DNA from: Methanoculleus bourgensis MS2
GTDB lineage: Archaea > Halobacteriota > Methanomicrobia > Methanomicrobiales > Methanoculleaceae
Reading direction: 5' to 3'
DNA length: 64,000 nucleotides
Assembly: GCF_000304355.2 (NCBI RefSeq)
Contig: NC_018227.2
Coordinates: 1-64,000, forward strand
The notes beneath the pieces were generated by a model that made no database searches, had not been told where the DNA came from, and saw only the letters and a list, made by a program, of their open reading frames with translations. Positions 1 through 8,888 of this stretch are shown here, one piece after another (the first letter of the stretch is position 1; every line of letters starts with the position of its first letter). Both the position numbers and the translations under genes were made by a program.

Positions 1-210
1 CCTGGTTTGTAATTCAATAAACCGGGTTTATTGTCATCTTTTTGCATTTCCTTCCCAGTTTCGAACTTTTCTTCTTTTCTGATGCTTTCTCTGGCTCTTC
101 TTATTTTCCAGTACTTTTACGATATATCTTTATATCTTGAATTGTAGAGGTACACATGACTATTATCATCACTTTTGCATGCATGAGACAGCCCTGTATC
201 ATCATCACCC

Positions 211-230
211 TCCACTGGAAACAAAGGGGT
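211..230 (+). repeat. Origin recognition box 1
   Basis: The sequence TCCACTGGAAACAAAGGGGT matches the archaeal ORB consensus: a TCCAnTGGAAA core followed by a G-string. Orc1/Cdc6 binds such sites with its winged helix on the core and its AAA+ domain on the G-string. It has the same orientation as the box at 330-350. Confidence 0.85.
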
Positions 231-329
231 CGGGGCGTCACCGGGATCACCGCTCTGCTATTCTCCACCATTTCATCATCACTCCAGGGTCTTCACGGGT
301 CTTCTGCCGGCGATCACCCTGCTCTAAGT

Positions 330-350
330 TCCACTGGAAACGAAGGGGTT
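330..350 (+). repeat. Origin recognition box 2
   Basis: The box reads TCCACTGGAAACGAAGGGGT followed by T. It differs from box 1 only at one base within the shared 20 positions. It lies about 80 bp before orc1, so Orc1 bound here could also influence its own transcription (inference). Confidence 0.85.
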
Positions 351-427
351 ATCTGCGACAAGAACGATCATATTAAGAGCCCGCGACACGAAAATTTCCT
401 GTCCTGGCAACCTCCCCCGGTGACATC

Positions 428-1711
428 ATGTCGGACGATAAGACCAACCCAATGGGCCTATTCAAGAAATACCTGACCAATAGACGTATATTTAAGAACA
501 GAGAAGTGCTCCGTCATAGCTATCGTCCCCACATTCTCCCTCACCGGAAGCCGCAGATCGATGAACTGGCATCTATCCTTGCGCCCGCCCTCAACAATGA
601 AACCCCCTCAAACATCCTCATCTATGGCAAGACCGGGACGGGAAAGACAGCCTCGGCCAGGTATGTCGGGACTGAACTTGAGAATGCGAGCGCGCTCGCC
701 GGGACGAAGTGCAGGGTCATCCACCTCAACTGTGAAGTGATAGATACCCAGTATCGGGTGCTCGCCCAGATCGCGAACTGCCTCGACGATGCCGACCAGC
801 ACCCAAGCGACAGCCCCCGGACCCTCATCCCGATGACCGGGTGGCCGACCGATCAGGTCTACATGGAGCTCAAAAACCAGCTTGAGAGTAGCGGTGGAGT
901 CATGGTCATCATCCTCGACGAGATCGACAAACTCGTCAAGAAGAGCGGCGACGACACTCTCTACAACCTCACCCGGATCAACTCCGACCTCAAGTTCGCG
1001 AAAGTGAGCATCATCGGGATCTCAAACGACCTCCGGTTCACTGATTTCCTGGATCCCCGGGTCCTCTCCTCGCTCTCAGAGGAGGAGATCGTCTTCCCTC
1101 CCTACAACGCCCCGCAACTCTGCGACATTCTCCAGCAGAGAGCTGATATGGCGTTTATTGAGGGGGCGCTCGGCGAGACGGTCATCCCGCTCTGCGCGGC
1201 GCTTGCGGCACAGGAGCATGGTGATGCTAGGAGGGCGCTTGATCTCCTCCGGGTCTCGGGGGAACTTGCAGACCGCGAGAACGCCACGGGCGTGGGTGAG
1301 AAGCACGTAAGGATGGCTCAGGAGAAGATCGAGACCGACAGCATGGTGGAGTGCGTCTCCACCCTCCCGACCCAGAGCAAGGCGGTCCTCTACGCGATGC
1401 TGATCCTCGAGCAGATGGGGAAGAGGATCTTCACGAGCGGTGAGGTCACGGTGGTCTACCGGGAGATTGCGCGTATCATCGATCTCGATGTCCTGACGCA
1501 CCGCCGGATCACGGACCTCATCTCAGAGCTCAACATGCTCGGCGTCATCAACACCAGGGTCGTCTCACGCGGCCGCTACGGCCGGACGAAGGAGATGTGG
1601 TTTGATGCGACGACAAGCAAGATCGAGGAGGTCATCACGCGTGACCCGAGGCTCGACGACCAGAGGCTGAAAGAACTCGATATCAACCGATTAAGAGCAA
1701 TGTTCAGGTGA
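428..1711 (+). CDS. orc1: Orc1/Cdc6 replication initiator
   Basis: Initiator ATPase that binds origin recognition boxes and recruits the MCM helicase. The 427-residue product has a Walker A motif GKTGTGKT at about residues 67-74, a Walker B motif ending ILDEID near 163, a sensor-1 segment (IIGISND) near 197 and a C-terminal winged-helix region, in the order typical of archaeal Orc1/Cdc6. The ATG at 428 follows GGTGA at short spacing. Boxes lie on both sides of the orc1-lrp-aminotransferase block, so this is the cognate initiator of the local origin. The next gene starts 4 bp downstream. Confidence 0.95.
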   Translation: MSDDKTNPMGLFKKYLTNRRIFKNREVLRHSYRPHILPHRKPQIDELASILAPALNNETPSNILIYGKTGTGKTASARYVGTELENASALAGTKCRVIHLNCEVIDTQYRVLAQIANCLDDADQHPSDSPRTLIPMTGWPTDQVYMELKNQLESSGGVMVIILDEIDKLVKKSGDDTLYNLTRINSDLKFAKVSIIGISNDLRFTDFLDPRVLSSLSEEEIVFPPYNAPQLCDILQQRADMAFIEGALGETVIPLCAALAAQEHGDARRALDLLRVSGELADRENATGVGEKHVRMAQEKIETDSMVECVSTLPTQSKAVLYAMLILEQMGKRIFTSGEVTVVYREIARIIDLDVLTHRRITDLISELNMLGVINTRVVSRGRYGRTKEMWFDATTSKIEEVITRDPRLDDQRLKELDINRLRAMFR

Positions 1712-1715
1712 TACC

Positions 1716-2207
1716 ATGGACGAGAAGGACCTAATCCTCCTCCAGCTGCTGGAGGAGAACTGCCGCACACCGGTGAGCGATCTCGCGGTGATGGCCGAAC
1801 TAAGTGAGCAGGATACGAAAGACCGGATCAGCAGGCTGGAGGCGGCCGGCGTCATCCGCCGCTACGCGGCGGTCGTCGACTGGGAGCGGGCAGGCAACGG
1901 TAGCGTCACTGCGGTGATCGAACTGAAGGTCTCGCCCGAGCGGGACTTTGGCTACGATCGGATCGCGGAACGGATCGCCCGGTTCCCGCAGGTCCGGTCG
2001 CTCCGGCTGATGACCGGCACCTACGATCTCCAACTGCTGGTGACCGGTTCGAGCATGCATGAGATCGCACGGTTCGTGGCCGAGCAGATCGCACCCATGG
2101 ACCGGATCCGGGAGACGGCGACGCTTATCATCATGAAGACCTACAAGGAGAACGGCGTCACCTTCGCTGTGCGTGGCGAGGCCGAACGTCTCCCGTACTC
2201 GTTCTGA
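1716..2207 (+). CDS. Lrp/AsnC-family transcriptional regulator
   Basis: A 163-residue regulator with an N-terminal helix-turn-helix (about residues 1-55: leucine-rich helix, then a segment typical of the AsnC HTH with SRLEAAGVIRRY) and a C-terminal RAM/AsnC ligand-binding domain. It starts 4 bp after orc1 with a GGTGAT ribosome site and is followed closely by an aminotransferase, so the three are probably co-transcribed. Lrp proteins sense amino acids; regulation of the aminotransferase or of the operon itself is plausible but not shown. Confidence 0.9.
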   Translation: MDEKDLILLQLLEENCRTPVSDLAVMAELSEQDTKDRISRLEAAGVIRRYAAVVDWERAGNGSVTAVIELKVSPERDFGYDRIAERIARFPQVRSLRLMTGTYDLQLLVTGSSMHEIARFVAEQIAPMDRIRETATLIIMKTYKENGVTFAVRGEAERLPYSF

Positions 2208-2215
2208 GGTGAGGA

Positions 2216-3379
2216 GTGTTGAGGGATTTTGTCTCAGCACGGGCCCGCGCTATTCCTCCTTCCGGGATCAGGCGGTTCTTCGATATTGCCCAGACGATGG
2301 AGGATGTCATATCCCTGGGTGTCGGCGAACCGGATTTTGTGACCCCCTGGTGCGTCTGCGAGGCGTCCATCTACTCCATCGAGCAGGGGTCGACCGCCTA
2401 CACCTCGAACAAGGGGACGCCCCAGCTCAGGGGCGCAATTAGCCGCTACCTCGATACCAGGTTTGGTATCCGCTACAATGTCGATGAGGAGATCATCGTG
2501 ACCTGCGGCGTCTCGGAGGCGGCTGATATCGCCATCAGGGCTGTTGTGGACCCTGGCGACGAGGTGCTGGTCGCCGAGCCCTGCTACGTCTCCTACACCC
2601 CCTGCGTCTCGCTCGCCGGCGGGATCCCGGTGACGGTCCACTGTCGGGCTGAGGACGAGTTCCGGCTGACGGCCGATGCGCTCGCGGAGAGCATCACCCC
2701 ACGGACGAAGGTCCTGATAACAAACTTTCCGAACAATCCCACCGGCGGGGTGATGCAGGAGGCGGACTGGCGCGGGATCGCTGACCTCCTGGTCGACCAT
2801 GACCTCCTGCTTATCAGCGACGAGGTCTACGCCGAGCTCACCTATGACGGCAACCACTTTGCGCCGGCGGCGATCCCCGAGCTCCGCGAGCGGACGATCA
2901 CGCTCAACGGGTTCTCAAAGGCCTTCGCCATGACCGGATGGCGGATCGGCTACCTCTGCGCGCCGCCGGAGATCTCCGCGGCGGCCTTAAAGATCCACCA
3001 GTACGTCGCGCTCTGCGCTCCCGTCATGGGGCAGGTTGCGGCGTATGAAGCGCTCCGGAACGGGGAGGCGGAGAAGGATGCCATGGTCAGGGAGTACCGG
3101 CTCCGTCGCAATCTCTTCGTCGACGGATTAAACAAACTCGGTCTTACCTGCCACCTCCCGAAGGGTGCGTTCTACGCCTTCCCCTCGGTGGAGAGCACCG
3201 GTATGACCGATACGGAGTTTGCGGAGGCGCTCCTCCGCGAGCAGCACGTGGCGGTCGTCCCGGGAAGCGTCCTTGGGCCGTCCGGCGCCGGTCATGTGCG
3301 GTGCGCCTATGCGGTATCGCGTGACGATCTCAAAGAAGCCCTTGCACGCATGGGGCTTTTCCTGCAATCGAGAAAATAA
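2216..3379 (+). CDS. Class I/II pyridoxal-phosphate aminotransferase (aspartate-type)
   Basis: A fold-type I aminotransferase of about 387 residues. The PLP-binding lysine lies in NGFSKAFAMTGWRIGY, and the upstream NFPNNPTGG and ISDEVYAEL motifs are those of aspartate/aromatic aminotransferases. Methanogen homologues often transfer amino groups between glutamate and oxaloacetate or aromatic keto acids; the exact substrate cannot be read from sequence. The start is unusual: GTG at 2216 abuts the GGTGAGG ribosome site, so TTG at 2219 is an equally good start. It is probably co-transcribed with the Lrp regulator. Confidence 0.9.
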   Translation: MLRDFVSARARAIPPSGIRRFFDIAQTMEDVISLGVGEPDFVTPWCVCEASIYSIEQGSTAYTSNKGTPQLRGAISRYLDTRFGIRYNVDEEIIVTCGVSEAADIAIRAVVDPGDEVLVAEPCYVSYTPCVSLAGGIPVTVHCRAEDEFRLTADALAESITPRTKVLITNFPNNPTGGVMQEADWRGIADLLVDHDLLLISDEVYAELTYDGNHFAPAAIPELRERTITLNGFSKAFAMTGWRIGYLCAPPEISAAALKIHQYVALCAPVMGQVAAYEALRNGEAEKDAMVREYRLRRNLFVDGLNKLGLTCHLPKGAFYAFPSVESTGMTDTEFAEALLREQHVAVVPGSVLGPSGAGHVRCAYAVSRDDLKEALARMGLFLQSRK

Positions 3380-3396
3380 AAACAGCCTCTGGGACC

Positions 3397-3421
3397 CCCG
3401 GTGGCAAACCGGCACTTTTTT
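3397..3421 (+). terminator. Possible terminator after the aminotransferase
   Basis: A GC-rich CCGG-containing dyad is followed by a run of six T residues ending at 3421, about 35 bp after the stop codon. Archaeal termination mainly needs the T run; the dyad may be incidental. Confidence 0.35.
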
Positions 3422-3483
3422 AACCATCCTCTCTGCATAAGCGGCTGGCATTCCATTGTCAGACAAGGGAATGACGGGCAGAG

Positions 3484-3504
3484 AACCCCTTTATTTCCAC
3501 TGGA
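3484..3504 (-). repeat. Origin recognition box 3 (opposite strand)
   Basis: Read on the minus strand this is TCCAGTGGAAATAAAGGGGT followed by T, a full ORB match. It faces the opposite way to boxes 1, 2 and 4, giving the inverted arrangement expected around a bidirectional origin. Confidence 0.85.
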
Positions 3505-3702
3505 GATGTGGATCAATTCGGGGATTTTGATCGGCGGATGCGCCGCCATGCTCACTTCCTGGCTATGCCCCCGGTCCTGGAAATGCCGGGCAGATTGTCG
3601 GGTTCGTATCCGCGCTCTGATCGTGAAACTCCCATGACAGATCACCCTGTCAGTTTGGGGAAATCTCAATGTGGCGGTCTTGAATATTCAGGAGATGAAG
3701 TT

Positions 3703-3722
3703 TCCAGTGGAAATGAAGGGGT
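3703..3722 (+). repeat. Origin recognition box 4
   Basis: The sequence TCCAGTGGAAATGAAGGGGT matches boxes 1-3. It lies 198 bp from box 3 and in opposite orientation to it. Confidence 0.85.
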
Positions 3723-4437
3723 CTAGAATCTGGAGGTGATCGGTTCGGAGGATCTTCTGCGGCTGCAAAGGTTGATATGGAATGCCCGGTTGCTTGCCCG
3801 AATACCAAATATAAGCGTATATCGGCGGAAAGCGGATACGGTCGGTCGGGGTCCCGCGCCGGACGATGCGCTCTCCGCGGTCATGGTAATTGCCCCGGAA
3901 TATACTCGGAAATCTATTTTCGTCGAGCAATAAATTCCGCTGGAGAAATTCTGCAGAATCCTTGAGTGGTGATGGCGGCGAGGATATGACCTCTACCGGG
4001 AGGTTTTCCCCCGATCTGAGATTCACAGGGGAGTCTTCCCATCCTCAGTTGTTCCCGGGGCATTAGTGGCCAATTGCATCTAACATTTTGCACGCGACAT
4101 TCCCTTGTGCGGAAGTGCGCGAGGCCTTGATGCCCGTGGGGTCACTATGCTCCCCTTCGCGATCTCCCGCGTGGCTTTCCGCGTGAGGTGGTGATCGCTC
4201 CCACGCATCAGGACCACACGATAAGGTGAAATTGGTCCACTACTGAAGCATTTCATCGAGGATTGCGATTAACCTATACCTTGAGGCCCCCCTGGCTCAT
4301 ATGAACTCTACAAAGTCCTTGTTTTTGGGTTAATAGCTATCCTCCATCTACTATTGTGCATGAAGACCTCCCCCGGGGCGACCGGGAGGCTCCCCTGTTC
4401 TGTTCCACCGTGCCCCCAGGGCGATTCCCACCACGGT
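3723..4437. other. Gene-free stretch downstream of the origin
   Basis: About 700 bp without a believable gene; the short open frames lack ribosome sites and family features. A weak, G-string-less resemblance to an origin box occurs near 3936. Positions 4415-4437 partly match a dispersed motif seen better at 17636 and 25394 (CCACCACGGTCC). The rest shows nothing recognisable. Confidence 0.6.
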
Positions 4438-4668
4438 CCCAGTACTTCGCTAAAATTTTTGAGGAAGCCAACCGGAGGTCAAACCACCGACTTTCCTTCG
4501 CGCCTTTCGCGCCTTTCGCGTGAGGCTTTGTTTGTTACGCTTGTACGTTACCTCACGCGAAGACGCGAAGAACGCGAAGTCCGGGTCCGGGTGCTACCAA
4601 ATCCTCTTTTTAGCGTCGCGCGAGCCACATCGATCATTGCTGGGTGCCAGAATTAGCGAAGTACTGGG
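4438..4668. mobile_element. MITE-like non-coding element with 16-bp terminal inverted repeats (copy A)
   Basis: The left end CCCAGTACTTCGCTAA (4438-4453) is the exact reverse complement of the right end at 4653-4668. Inside is a long hairpin: left arm 4496-4525 and right arm 4551-4579, both built of CGCGAAG-type heptamers and capped by CCTCACGCG/CGCGTGAGG. No coding capacity is visible. The same modules recur, reverse-complemented, at 26482-27018. Perfect terminal inverted repeats, small size and lack of a gene fit a miniature inverted-repeat element. No clear target-site duplication is visible, so transposition is inferred. Confidence 0.65.
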
Positions 4669-4734
4669 TCCACTGCTACGTCGGCGAGCCTGGAAAATAG
4701 GCGCTTTCATGCGTACAGCTTCTCGTGCTCTCGC

Positions 4735-4868
4735 GCGAAGCGTGCTATGAGCCTTCGGCTCATAGATGAGCATGAAAACCGGCTATGGCCGGCCTGTATT
4801 GGTAATAGCTGCCTCTTCCAGCGGATGCTCTCCATATCCAAAGGGTGGTTTTCATATCAGCCTTGACG
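4735..4868. repeat. Dispersed 134-bp repeat module (copy A)
   Basis: Starts GCGAAGCGTG and contains a 9-bp perfect stem with a TTC loop (4745-4765: CTATGAGCC / GGCTCATAG). The module recurs at 26825-26957 with most bases conserved, including the GATGAGCATGAAAACCGGC segment and the pair of ATATCC / CATATCAG blocks near the end. It is not translated in any consistent frame. It could be part of a mobile element or encode a small RNA. Confidence 0.6.
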
Positions 4869-4892
4869 CCCATGTATCTCCTCCCAACCGGA

Positions 4893-4924
4893 ACCCTTCG
4901 CGTCTTCGCGTCTTCGCGTGAGAG
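4893..4924. repeat. Half-hairpin of CGCGAAG heptamers
   Basis: Three direct copies of a CTTCGCGT unit, ending CGCGTGAG, match the right arm of the hairpins at 4496-4579, 26613-26785 and 28233-28313, but no left arm is present. Confidence 0.55.
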
Positions 4925-5134
4925 ACCGGCGATCACTCCAACGCACCCTCACGTTAAGGTGAAAATGATCCGCTACCCACAGTCACGGCGGAGGCCTTCG
5001 GCCTCCCCCCGGGCGCGGGGCGGCGCTCGGCAGGCGGTGCAGGACCCGGTCATCTTTAAGCGGAACTGCCGCTCTCCCGGTGTCACATTGTAACGTTTAT
5101 CAGCATGTATCACTCCATCCTACTTGATAGAACA

Positions 5135-6145
5135 ATGAGCTGTACTATTATCGTCGGCGGGTTCTTTGGTGACGAGGGAAAAGGAAAGATCGTGGCCCAC
5201 ATCGCTCACCAGGACAAACCATCCATCATTTCGCGGGGCGGCGTCGGCCCGAATGCCGGGCATACCGTCTGCGTCGGAGACAAGGAGTATGGTGTCAGGA
5301 TGGTCCCCTCCGGGTTCGTCTATCCGGAAGCGGACCTTATGATAGGGAGCGGCGTCCTCGTCGACCCCCGTGTCTTCCAAAAGGAGGTCGACCTGCTCGG
5401 CGTCAAGGGCAGGATCTTCGTCGACGGGCGGTGCGGTGTCATCGAAGAGGAGCACATCTCCCGGGACCGGGGAAGCGAGCATCTGCACAAGAAGATCGGG
5501 AGCACAGGGACAGGGTGCGGACCGGCGAACGCCGACCGCGTGCTCCGGACCTCCCGGCAGGCAAAAGACGTCCCGGAACTGGAAGACTACATCACCGATG
5601 TGGCCCAGGACTTAAACGACGCCCTGGACGAGGGTAACGTGGTGCTCCTCGAGGGGACCCAGGGCTTCGGGATATCGCTCTACTTCGGGACCTACCCCTA
5701 CGTGACCAGCAAGGATACGTCGGCTTCCCAGATCGCCGCTGACAACGGTGTCGGCCCCACCCGGATCGACGATGTTATCGTCGTCTTCAAGGCCTACCCC
5801 ACCCGGGTCGGCGAAGGCCCCTTCGCAACCGAGATGTCGCTGGAACAGTCGCACGAGCTCGGTATCGAGGAGTTTGGCACCGTCACCCGCCGTCAGCGCC
5901 GCATCGGCCTCTGGGACGGGAAGATGGCCCGCTACTCGGCGATGATCAACGGGTGCACCCAGGCTGCGATAACCGGGATTGACCGGATTGATCCGGCCTG
6001 TTTCGGCGTGACCGACTACGACCGGCTGACCGGGAAGGCGAAGGACTTCATCGCCCGGGCCGAGAAAGACATCGGCAAACCCGTCACCCTGATATCGACG
6101 GGCCCCGAGATGTCCCAGATCATCGATCTCCGGAGTGAGCTATGA
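5135..6145 (+). CDS. purA: Adenylosuccinate synthetase
   Basis: Joins IMP and aspartate using GTP, the first step from IMP to AMP. From the ATG at 5135 the product is 336 residues, matching the short archaeal form (the bacterial enzyme is ~430). The N-terminal [13 protein letters not shown] is the conserved GTP/IMP-binding loop; GPNAGHT, GSTGTG and EGTQGFG blocks follow. An in-frame ATG at 5105 would add ten unconserved residues and sits at the promoter: a TATA-like CGTTTATC lies near 5093, about 40 bp before 5135. The last four bases overlap the next start (ATGA). Confidence 0.93.
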   Translation: MSCTIIVGGFFGDEGKGKIVAHIAHQDKPSIISRGGVGPNAGHTVCVGDKEYGVRMVPSGFVYPEADLMIGSGVLVDPRVFQKEVDLLGVKGRIFVDGRCGVIEEEHISRDRGSEHLHKKIGSTGTGCGPANADRVLRTSRQAKDVPELEDYITDVAQDLNDALDEGNVVLLEGTQGFGISLYFGTYPYVTSKDTSASQIAADNGVGPTRIDDVIVVFKAYPTRVGEGPFATEMSLEQSHELGIEEFGTVTRRQRRIGLWDGKMARYSAMINGCTQAAITGIDRIDPACFGVTDYDRLTGKAKDFIARAEKDIGKPVTLISTGPEMSQIIDLRSEL

Positions 6146-6327
6146 GACGGAGCCTCATGGAGATCCTCTGCTGCCCGGTCTGCAAGGGCGACCTGCTGCT
6201 GACCGTGACCGAAGAGAACGATGAGGAGGTGCTGGAGGGGACTCTCCGGTGCGAGGCGTGCCGCGCCGACTACCCCATCAGTGAAGGTATCCCGAACCTC
6301 CTCCCGCAGACCGCCTGCGAGGAATGA
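6142..6327 (+). CDS. Trm112-like zinc-ribbon protein
   Basis: A 61-residue protein with paired CPVC and CEAC knuckles (residues 11-14 and about 39-42) and the ending [10 protein letters not shown], typical of Trm112/UPF0434 proteins. In archaea and eukaryotes Trm112 activates and stabilises methyltransferases acting on tRNA, rRNA and release factor. It overlaps purA by ATGA, so it is translationally coupled. Confidence 0.85.
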   Translation: MRRSLMEILCCPVCKGDLLLTVTEENDEEVLEGTLRCEACRADYPISEGIPNLLPQTACEE

Positions 6328-6860
6328 TCCCGCCGATGTCGGAGATTCACCTCAACCGCCGCGGGATCAACTTCATCGAGGTCCCGGAAGAGGTAGAGGC
6401 GACGCCGGGGAGCGACGTTACCCTCCATATCATCAATCACGGCTCTCCGCTCCACATCACCCTCGCCTCAACAAACTCCTCGATCTTCACCGATTTTTTC
6501 CACGAGAACCTCTACGTGGTCGGGGATGCGGAGTTCACCATTCCTATCCGGGAGGGCACATACCCAGGGGTCTTCTCCGTGGAGGTCATCTCGGGATACG
6601 GCGCCCGGAGGGCGGAGTTCCGGGTTGTGGTCAGGGAGCGGGCGGCCCCGGAGCCCGAGCCGGTTGAGGTCTCCCCGGCGGCGTCGGTTCCGGCGGTCTC
6701 CTCCGGGTGGCGTTCCTCCGCCCCGGTCGTTCTCCTCGGCGCCGCTGCCCTGGCGCTCTACGGGTTGTGGCTGGTATACCGGGTTGATCTCCTAAACGCC
6801 GCTGCGTTTGCGGTGCTCTTCCTCGGGGTCATCCTCACATGGTTGCGGCAGCGGTCGTAG
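6324..6860 (+). CDS. Membrane-anchored archaeal protein of unknown function
   Basis: The 178-residue product starts with a soluble, beta-rich domain (residues 1-105) that resembles an immunoglobulin-like or cupredoxin-like sandwich with no metal ligands seen. A proline/glutamate-rich linker (110-125) and two hydrophobic helices (about 132-150 and 157-173) follow. It overlaps its neighbours at both ends (ATGA with the Trm112 gene, 22 bp with cobD), so it belongs to the same operon. The family is not one I can name with certainty; no enzymatic role should be assumed. Confidence 0.75.
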   Translation: MIPPMSEIHLNRRGINFIEVPEEVEATPGSDVTLHIINHGSPLHITLASTNSSIFTDFFHENLYVVGDAEFTIPIREGTYPGVFSVEVISGYGARRAEFRVVVRERAAPEPEPVEVSPAASVPAVSSGWRSSAPVVLLGAAALALYGLWLVYRVDLLNAAAFAVLFLGVILTWLRQRS

Positions 6861-7759
6861 TCGCCGCGTCGCTGCTGGTGGATCGGCTGGTCGGGGACCC
6901 GCACTCCCGTTACCATCCGGTGGCGCTCCTCGGCCGGTTCATCGGGTGGTGGGGAGTCCCGGGCCGCTACCCGGCCGGTATCGAGCGGGCTTGCGGTGTT
7001 GCGGGAACCGTTCTGACCGCGGCGCTCTTCGCCGCCCCGTTTGTCTTCGTCCAGTTCGCTGCCCCCTGGTACCTCTACCTCCTCCTTGCGCCCCTCCTCC
7101 TCAAGGTCTGCCTGGCCTGGCGGTCGCTTGAGGAGCATACCGCGGCGGTGGTGCAGGCGCTCGGGGACGGCGGTATCGATGCGGCCCGCGCCCGGGTCGG
7201 GATGGTGGTGAGCCGGGATACGGCGCACCTTGAGCGCGAACACGTCCTCTCGGCCGCCTATGAATCGATGACCGAGAACCTGGTGGACAGCATCATCTCA
7301 CCGCTCTTCTACTTCGGGTTCTTCGGCCTTGCGGGGTCGGCGGTCTTCCGGTCGGTCAACACCATGGATGCGATGCTCGGCTACCGGGACGAGCGGCTCC
7401 GAATCGGGTGGTTTCCGGCACGCGCAGACGACGTCTTAAACTTCATCCCTGCCCGGGTCACCGGGATCATCCTGCTCGCCTACTTTGCCGTGAAGGGCCG
7501 GTTTGCCCCGGCTTGGGCAGCCCTCCGCCGGGACGCGAAGAAGCGCCCCGGGTTCAACGGCGGGATCCCGATGGCTGTCATCGCCGGCGGCGTCGGGATC
7601 AGGCTTGAGAAGCCGGGGGTCTACACGCTCGGGGACCCCGAGCGCACGCTTGAGGAGGGGGGCGCCGGGATCGTCCGTGCGGTCAGGGCGGCGGTGATCA
7701 TCTTTGCCATCTTCGAGATCGCCGCACTATTTTTATTGGGGTCCATGAGCTATACATAA
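6839..7759 (+). CDS. cobD: Adenosylcobinamide-phosphate synthase (CobD/CbiB)
   Basis: Membrane enzyme that attaches aminopropanol (or its phosphate) to adenosylcobyric acid in corrinoid synthesis. The 306-residue product starts with the diagnostic [21 protein letters not shown]-type segment. It carries the conserved SRDT (residues 122-125), the [18 protein letters not shown] block and [13 protein letters not shown], and has several hydrophobic helices. Methanogens need corrinoid for the MtrA methyltransferase. The start lies inside the preceding gene. Confidence 0.92.
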   Translation: MVAAAVVVAASLLVDRLVGDPHSRYHPVALLGRFIGWWGVPGRYPAGIERACGVAGTVLTAALFAAPFVFVQFAAPWYLYLLLAPLLLKVCLAWRSLEEHTAAVVQALGDGGIDAARARVGMVVSRDTAHLEREHVLSAAYESMTENLVDSIISPLFYFGFFGLAGSAVFRSVNTMDAMLGYRDERLRIGWFPARADDVLNFIPARVTGIILLAYFAVKGRFAPAWAALRRDAKKRPGFNGGIPMAVIAGGVGIRLEKPGVYTLGDPERTLEEGGAGIVRAVRAAVIIFAIFEIAALFLLGSMSYT

Positions 7760-7764
7760 GAATA

Positions 7765-8664
7765 ATGAAACTCGAGGAACTGAGATTTGGCACCGAGCTG
7801 ATCGAGCGCGGCTTTGCGTCGCTGCAGAACGGCGGCGTCATTATGGACGTCGTCAACGCAGAGCAGGCAGAGCTCGCCGAGGAGGCCGGTGCCGTCGCCG
7901 TTATGGCGCTTGAGAGAGTCCCTGCCGATATCAGAGCGGCCGGGGGCGTGGCCCGCATGGCCGACCCACAGAAGATCGTCGAGATCATCGACGCGGTCTC
8001 CATCCCGGTGATGGGGAAAGCGAGGATCGGCCACTTTGTCGAGGCGCAGATCCTGGAAGCGCTCGGTGTGGATATGGTCGACGAGAGCGAGGTGCTGACC
8101 CCGGCGGACGAGCAGTTCCATATTGATAAGACACGGTTTGATGTCCCGTTCGTCTGCGGCGCCCGGAATCTCGGGGAGGCGCTCCGCCGGATCGATGAGG
8201 GAGCAGCGATGATCAGGACGAAGGGCGAGGCCGGGACCGGCAACGTCGTGGAAGCGGTCCGCCACATGCGGGCGATCATGGGTGGGATCCGGGCGCTCGC
8301 CGGCCTCTCCACGCAGGAACTCGTCGACCGGGCCCGCGAGATCGAGGCGCCCGCAGAACTCGTCGTCGAGTGCGCAAACCTCGGCCGCCTTCCTGTGGTG
8401 AACTTCTCGGCCGGCGGTATCGCAACACCCGCCGACGCGGCCCTGATGATGCAGCTTGGGGCTGACGGTGTCTTTGTCGGGTCGGGTATCTTCAAGTCGG
8501 CAAACCCCGAGGTGACCGCCCGGGCGATCGTGAAGGCGGTGGAGCATTACGATGATCCGAAGGTCATCGCCGAGGTGAGCAGGGGGCTTGGCGAGGCGAT
8601 GAAGGGGCTTGATATCCGCGTGCTCCGGGAAGACGAGATCCTCCAGACCCGCGGGCGGGCCTAA
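7765..8664 (+). CDS. pdxS: Pyridoxal 5'-phosphate synthase, synthase subunit PdxS
   Basis: TIM-barrel subunit that builds PLP from ribose 5-phosphate, glyceraldehyde 3-phosphate and ammonia. The 299-residue product is full length. It carries the N-terminal [14 protein letters not shown], the catalytic lysine in [10 protein letters not shown], the second lysine in [11 protein letters not shown], and [22 protein letters not shown] near the end. A TATA-like TATTTTTATT lies about 30 bp upstream inside cobD, so it may have its own promoter. Its usual glutaminase partner PdxT is only a remnant just downstream. Confidence 0.95.
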   Translation: MKLEELRFGTELIERGFASLQNGGVIMDVVNAEQAELAEEAGAVAVMALERVPADIRAAGGVARMADPQKIVEIIDAVSIPVMGKARIGHFVEAQILEALGVDMVDESEVLTPADEQFHIDKTRFDVPFVCGARNLGEALRRIDEGAAMIRTKGEAGTGNVVEAVRHMRAIMGGIRALAGLSTQELVDRAREIEAPAELVVECANLGRLPVVNFSAGGIATPADAALMMQLGADGVFVGSGIFKSANPEVTARAIVKAVEHYDDPKVIAEVSRGLGEAMKGLDIRVLREDEILQTRGRA

Positions 8665-8676
8665 AACCTCGTCCCG

Positions 8677-8880
8677 ATGCACGTTGCGCGCAACGCCTTC
8701 GGGCGGCAGGTCGACTCCTGCGAGGTTTTTCTTGACGTAGGGAGACTTGCCCGCCCGGACCCCGGAAGGGATCGTGGTGGTCAGGAGCGGCCAGCATATG
8801 GCGTTTGCCTTCCACCCGGTGCTCGGCGGTGACTTGCGCCTGCACCGGATGTTCTTAGAGCGCCTCGGGGTAGAGGCCCG
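8677..8880 (+). pseudogene. pdxT: Remnant of pdxT (glutaminase subunit of PLP synthase)
   Basis: Directly after pdxS two short PdxT-like pieces survive in different frames. The first (8677-8745) reads VARNAFGRQVDSCEVFLDVG, matching the RRNAFGRQVDSFE region of PdxT. The second (from about 8765, shifted frame) contains SGQHMAFAFHPVLGG and DLRLHRMFLERL, matching the C-terminal catalytic His-Pro-Glu region; the expected glutamate of HPE is lost (HPV). The N-terminal ~120 residues, with the cysteine nucleophile, and ~40 residues between the pieces are gone. Identification is by remembered family motifs. Confidence 0.75.
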
Positions 8881-8888
8881 GGCCCCGC

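Larger units (their letters stand above)
1..427. other. oriC: Replication origin, upstream half: T-rich unwinding region plus two origin boxes
   Basis: The first ~160 bases are strikingly T-rich on the + strand and AT-rich for this GC-rich window, as expected of a duplex-unwinding element. A short inverted repeat (GGTTT...AAACC) lies at 4-25. Two same-strand origin recognition boxes follow at 211-230 and 330-350, and orc1 starts at 428. T-rich DNA, origin boxes and orc1 in this order is the standard archaeal arrangement. No convincing gene lies here; two small overlapping open frames (137-476) look like chance. Confidence 0.8.

Noticed and set aside
3936-3956. Fifth origin box
   Set aside because: TCCGCTGGAGAAATTC lacks the GGGG string and differs in the core.
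4354-4656. 100-codon open frame across the inverted-repeat element
   Set aside because: It crosses the element end and hairpin, has no ribosome site and is not conserved in copy B.
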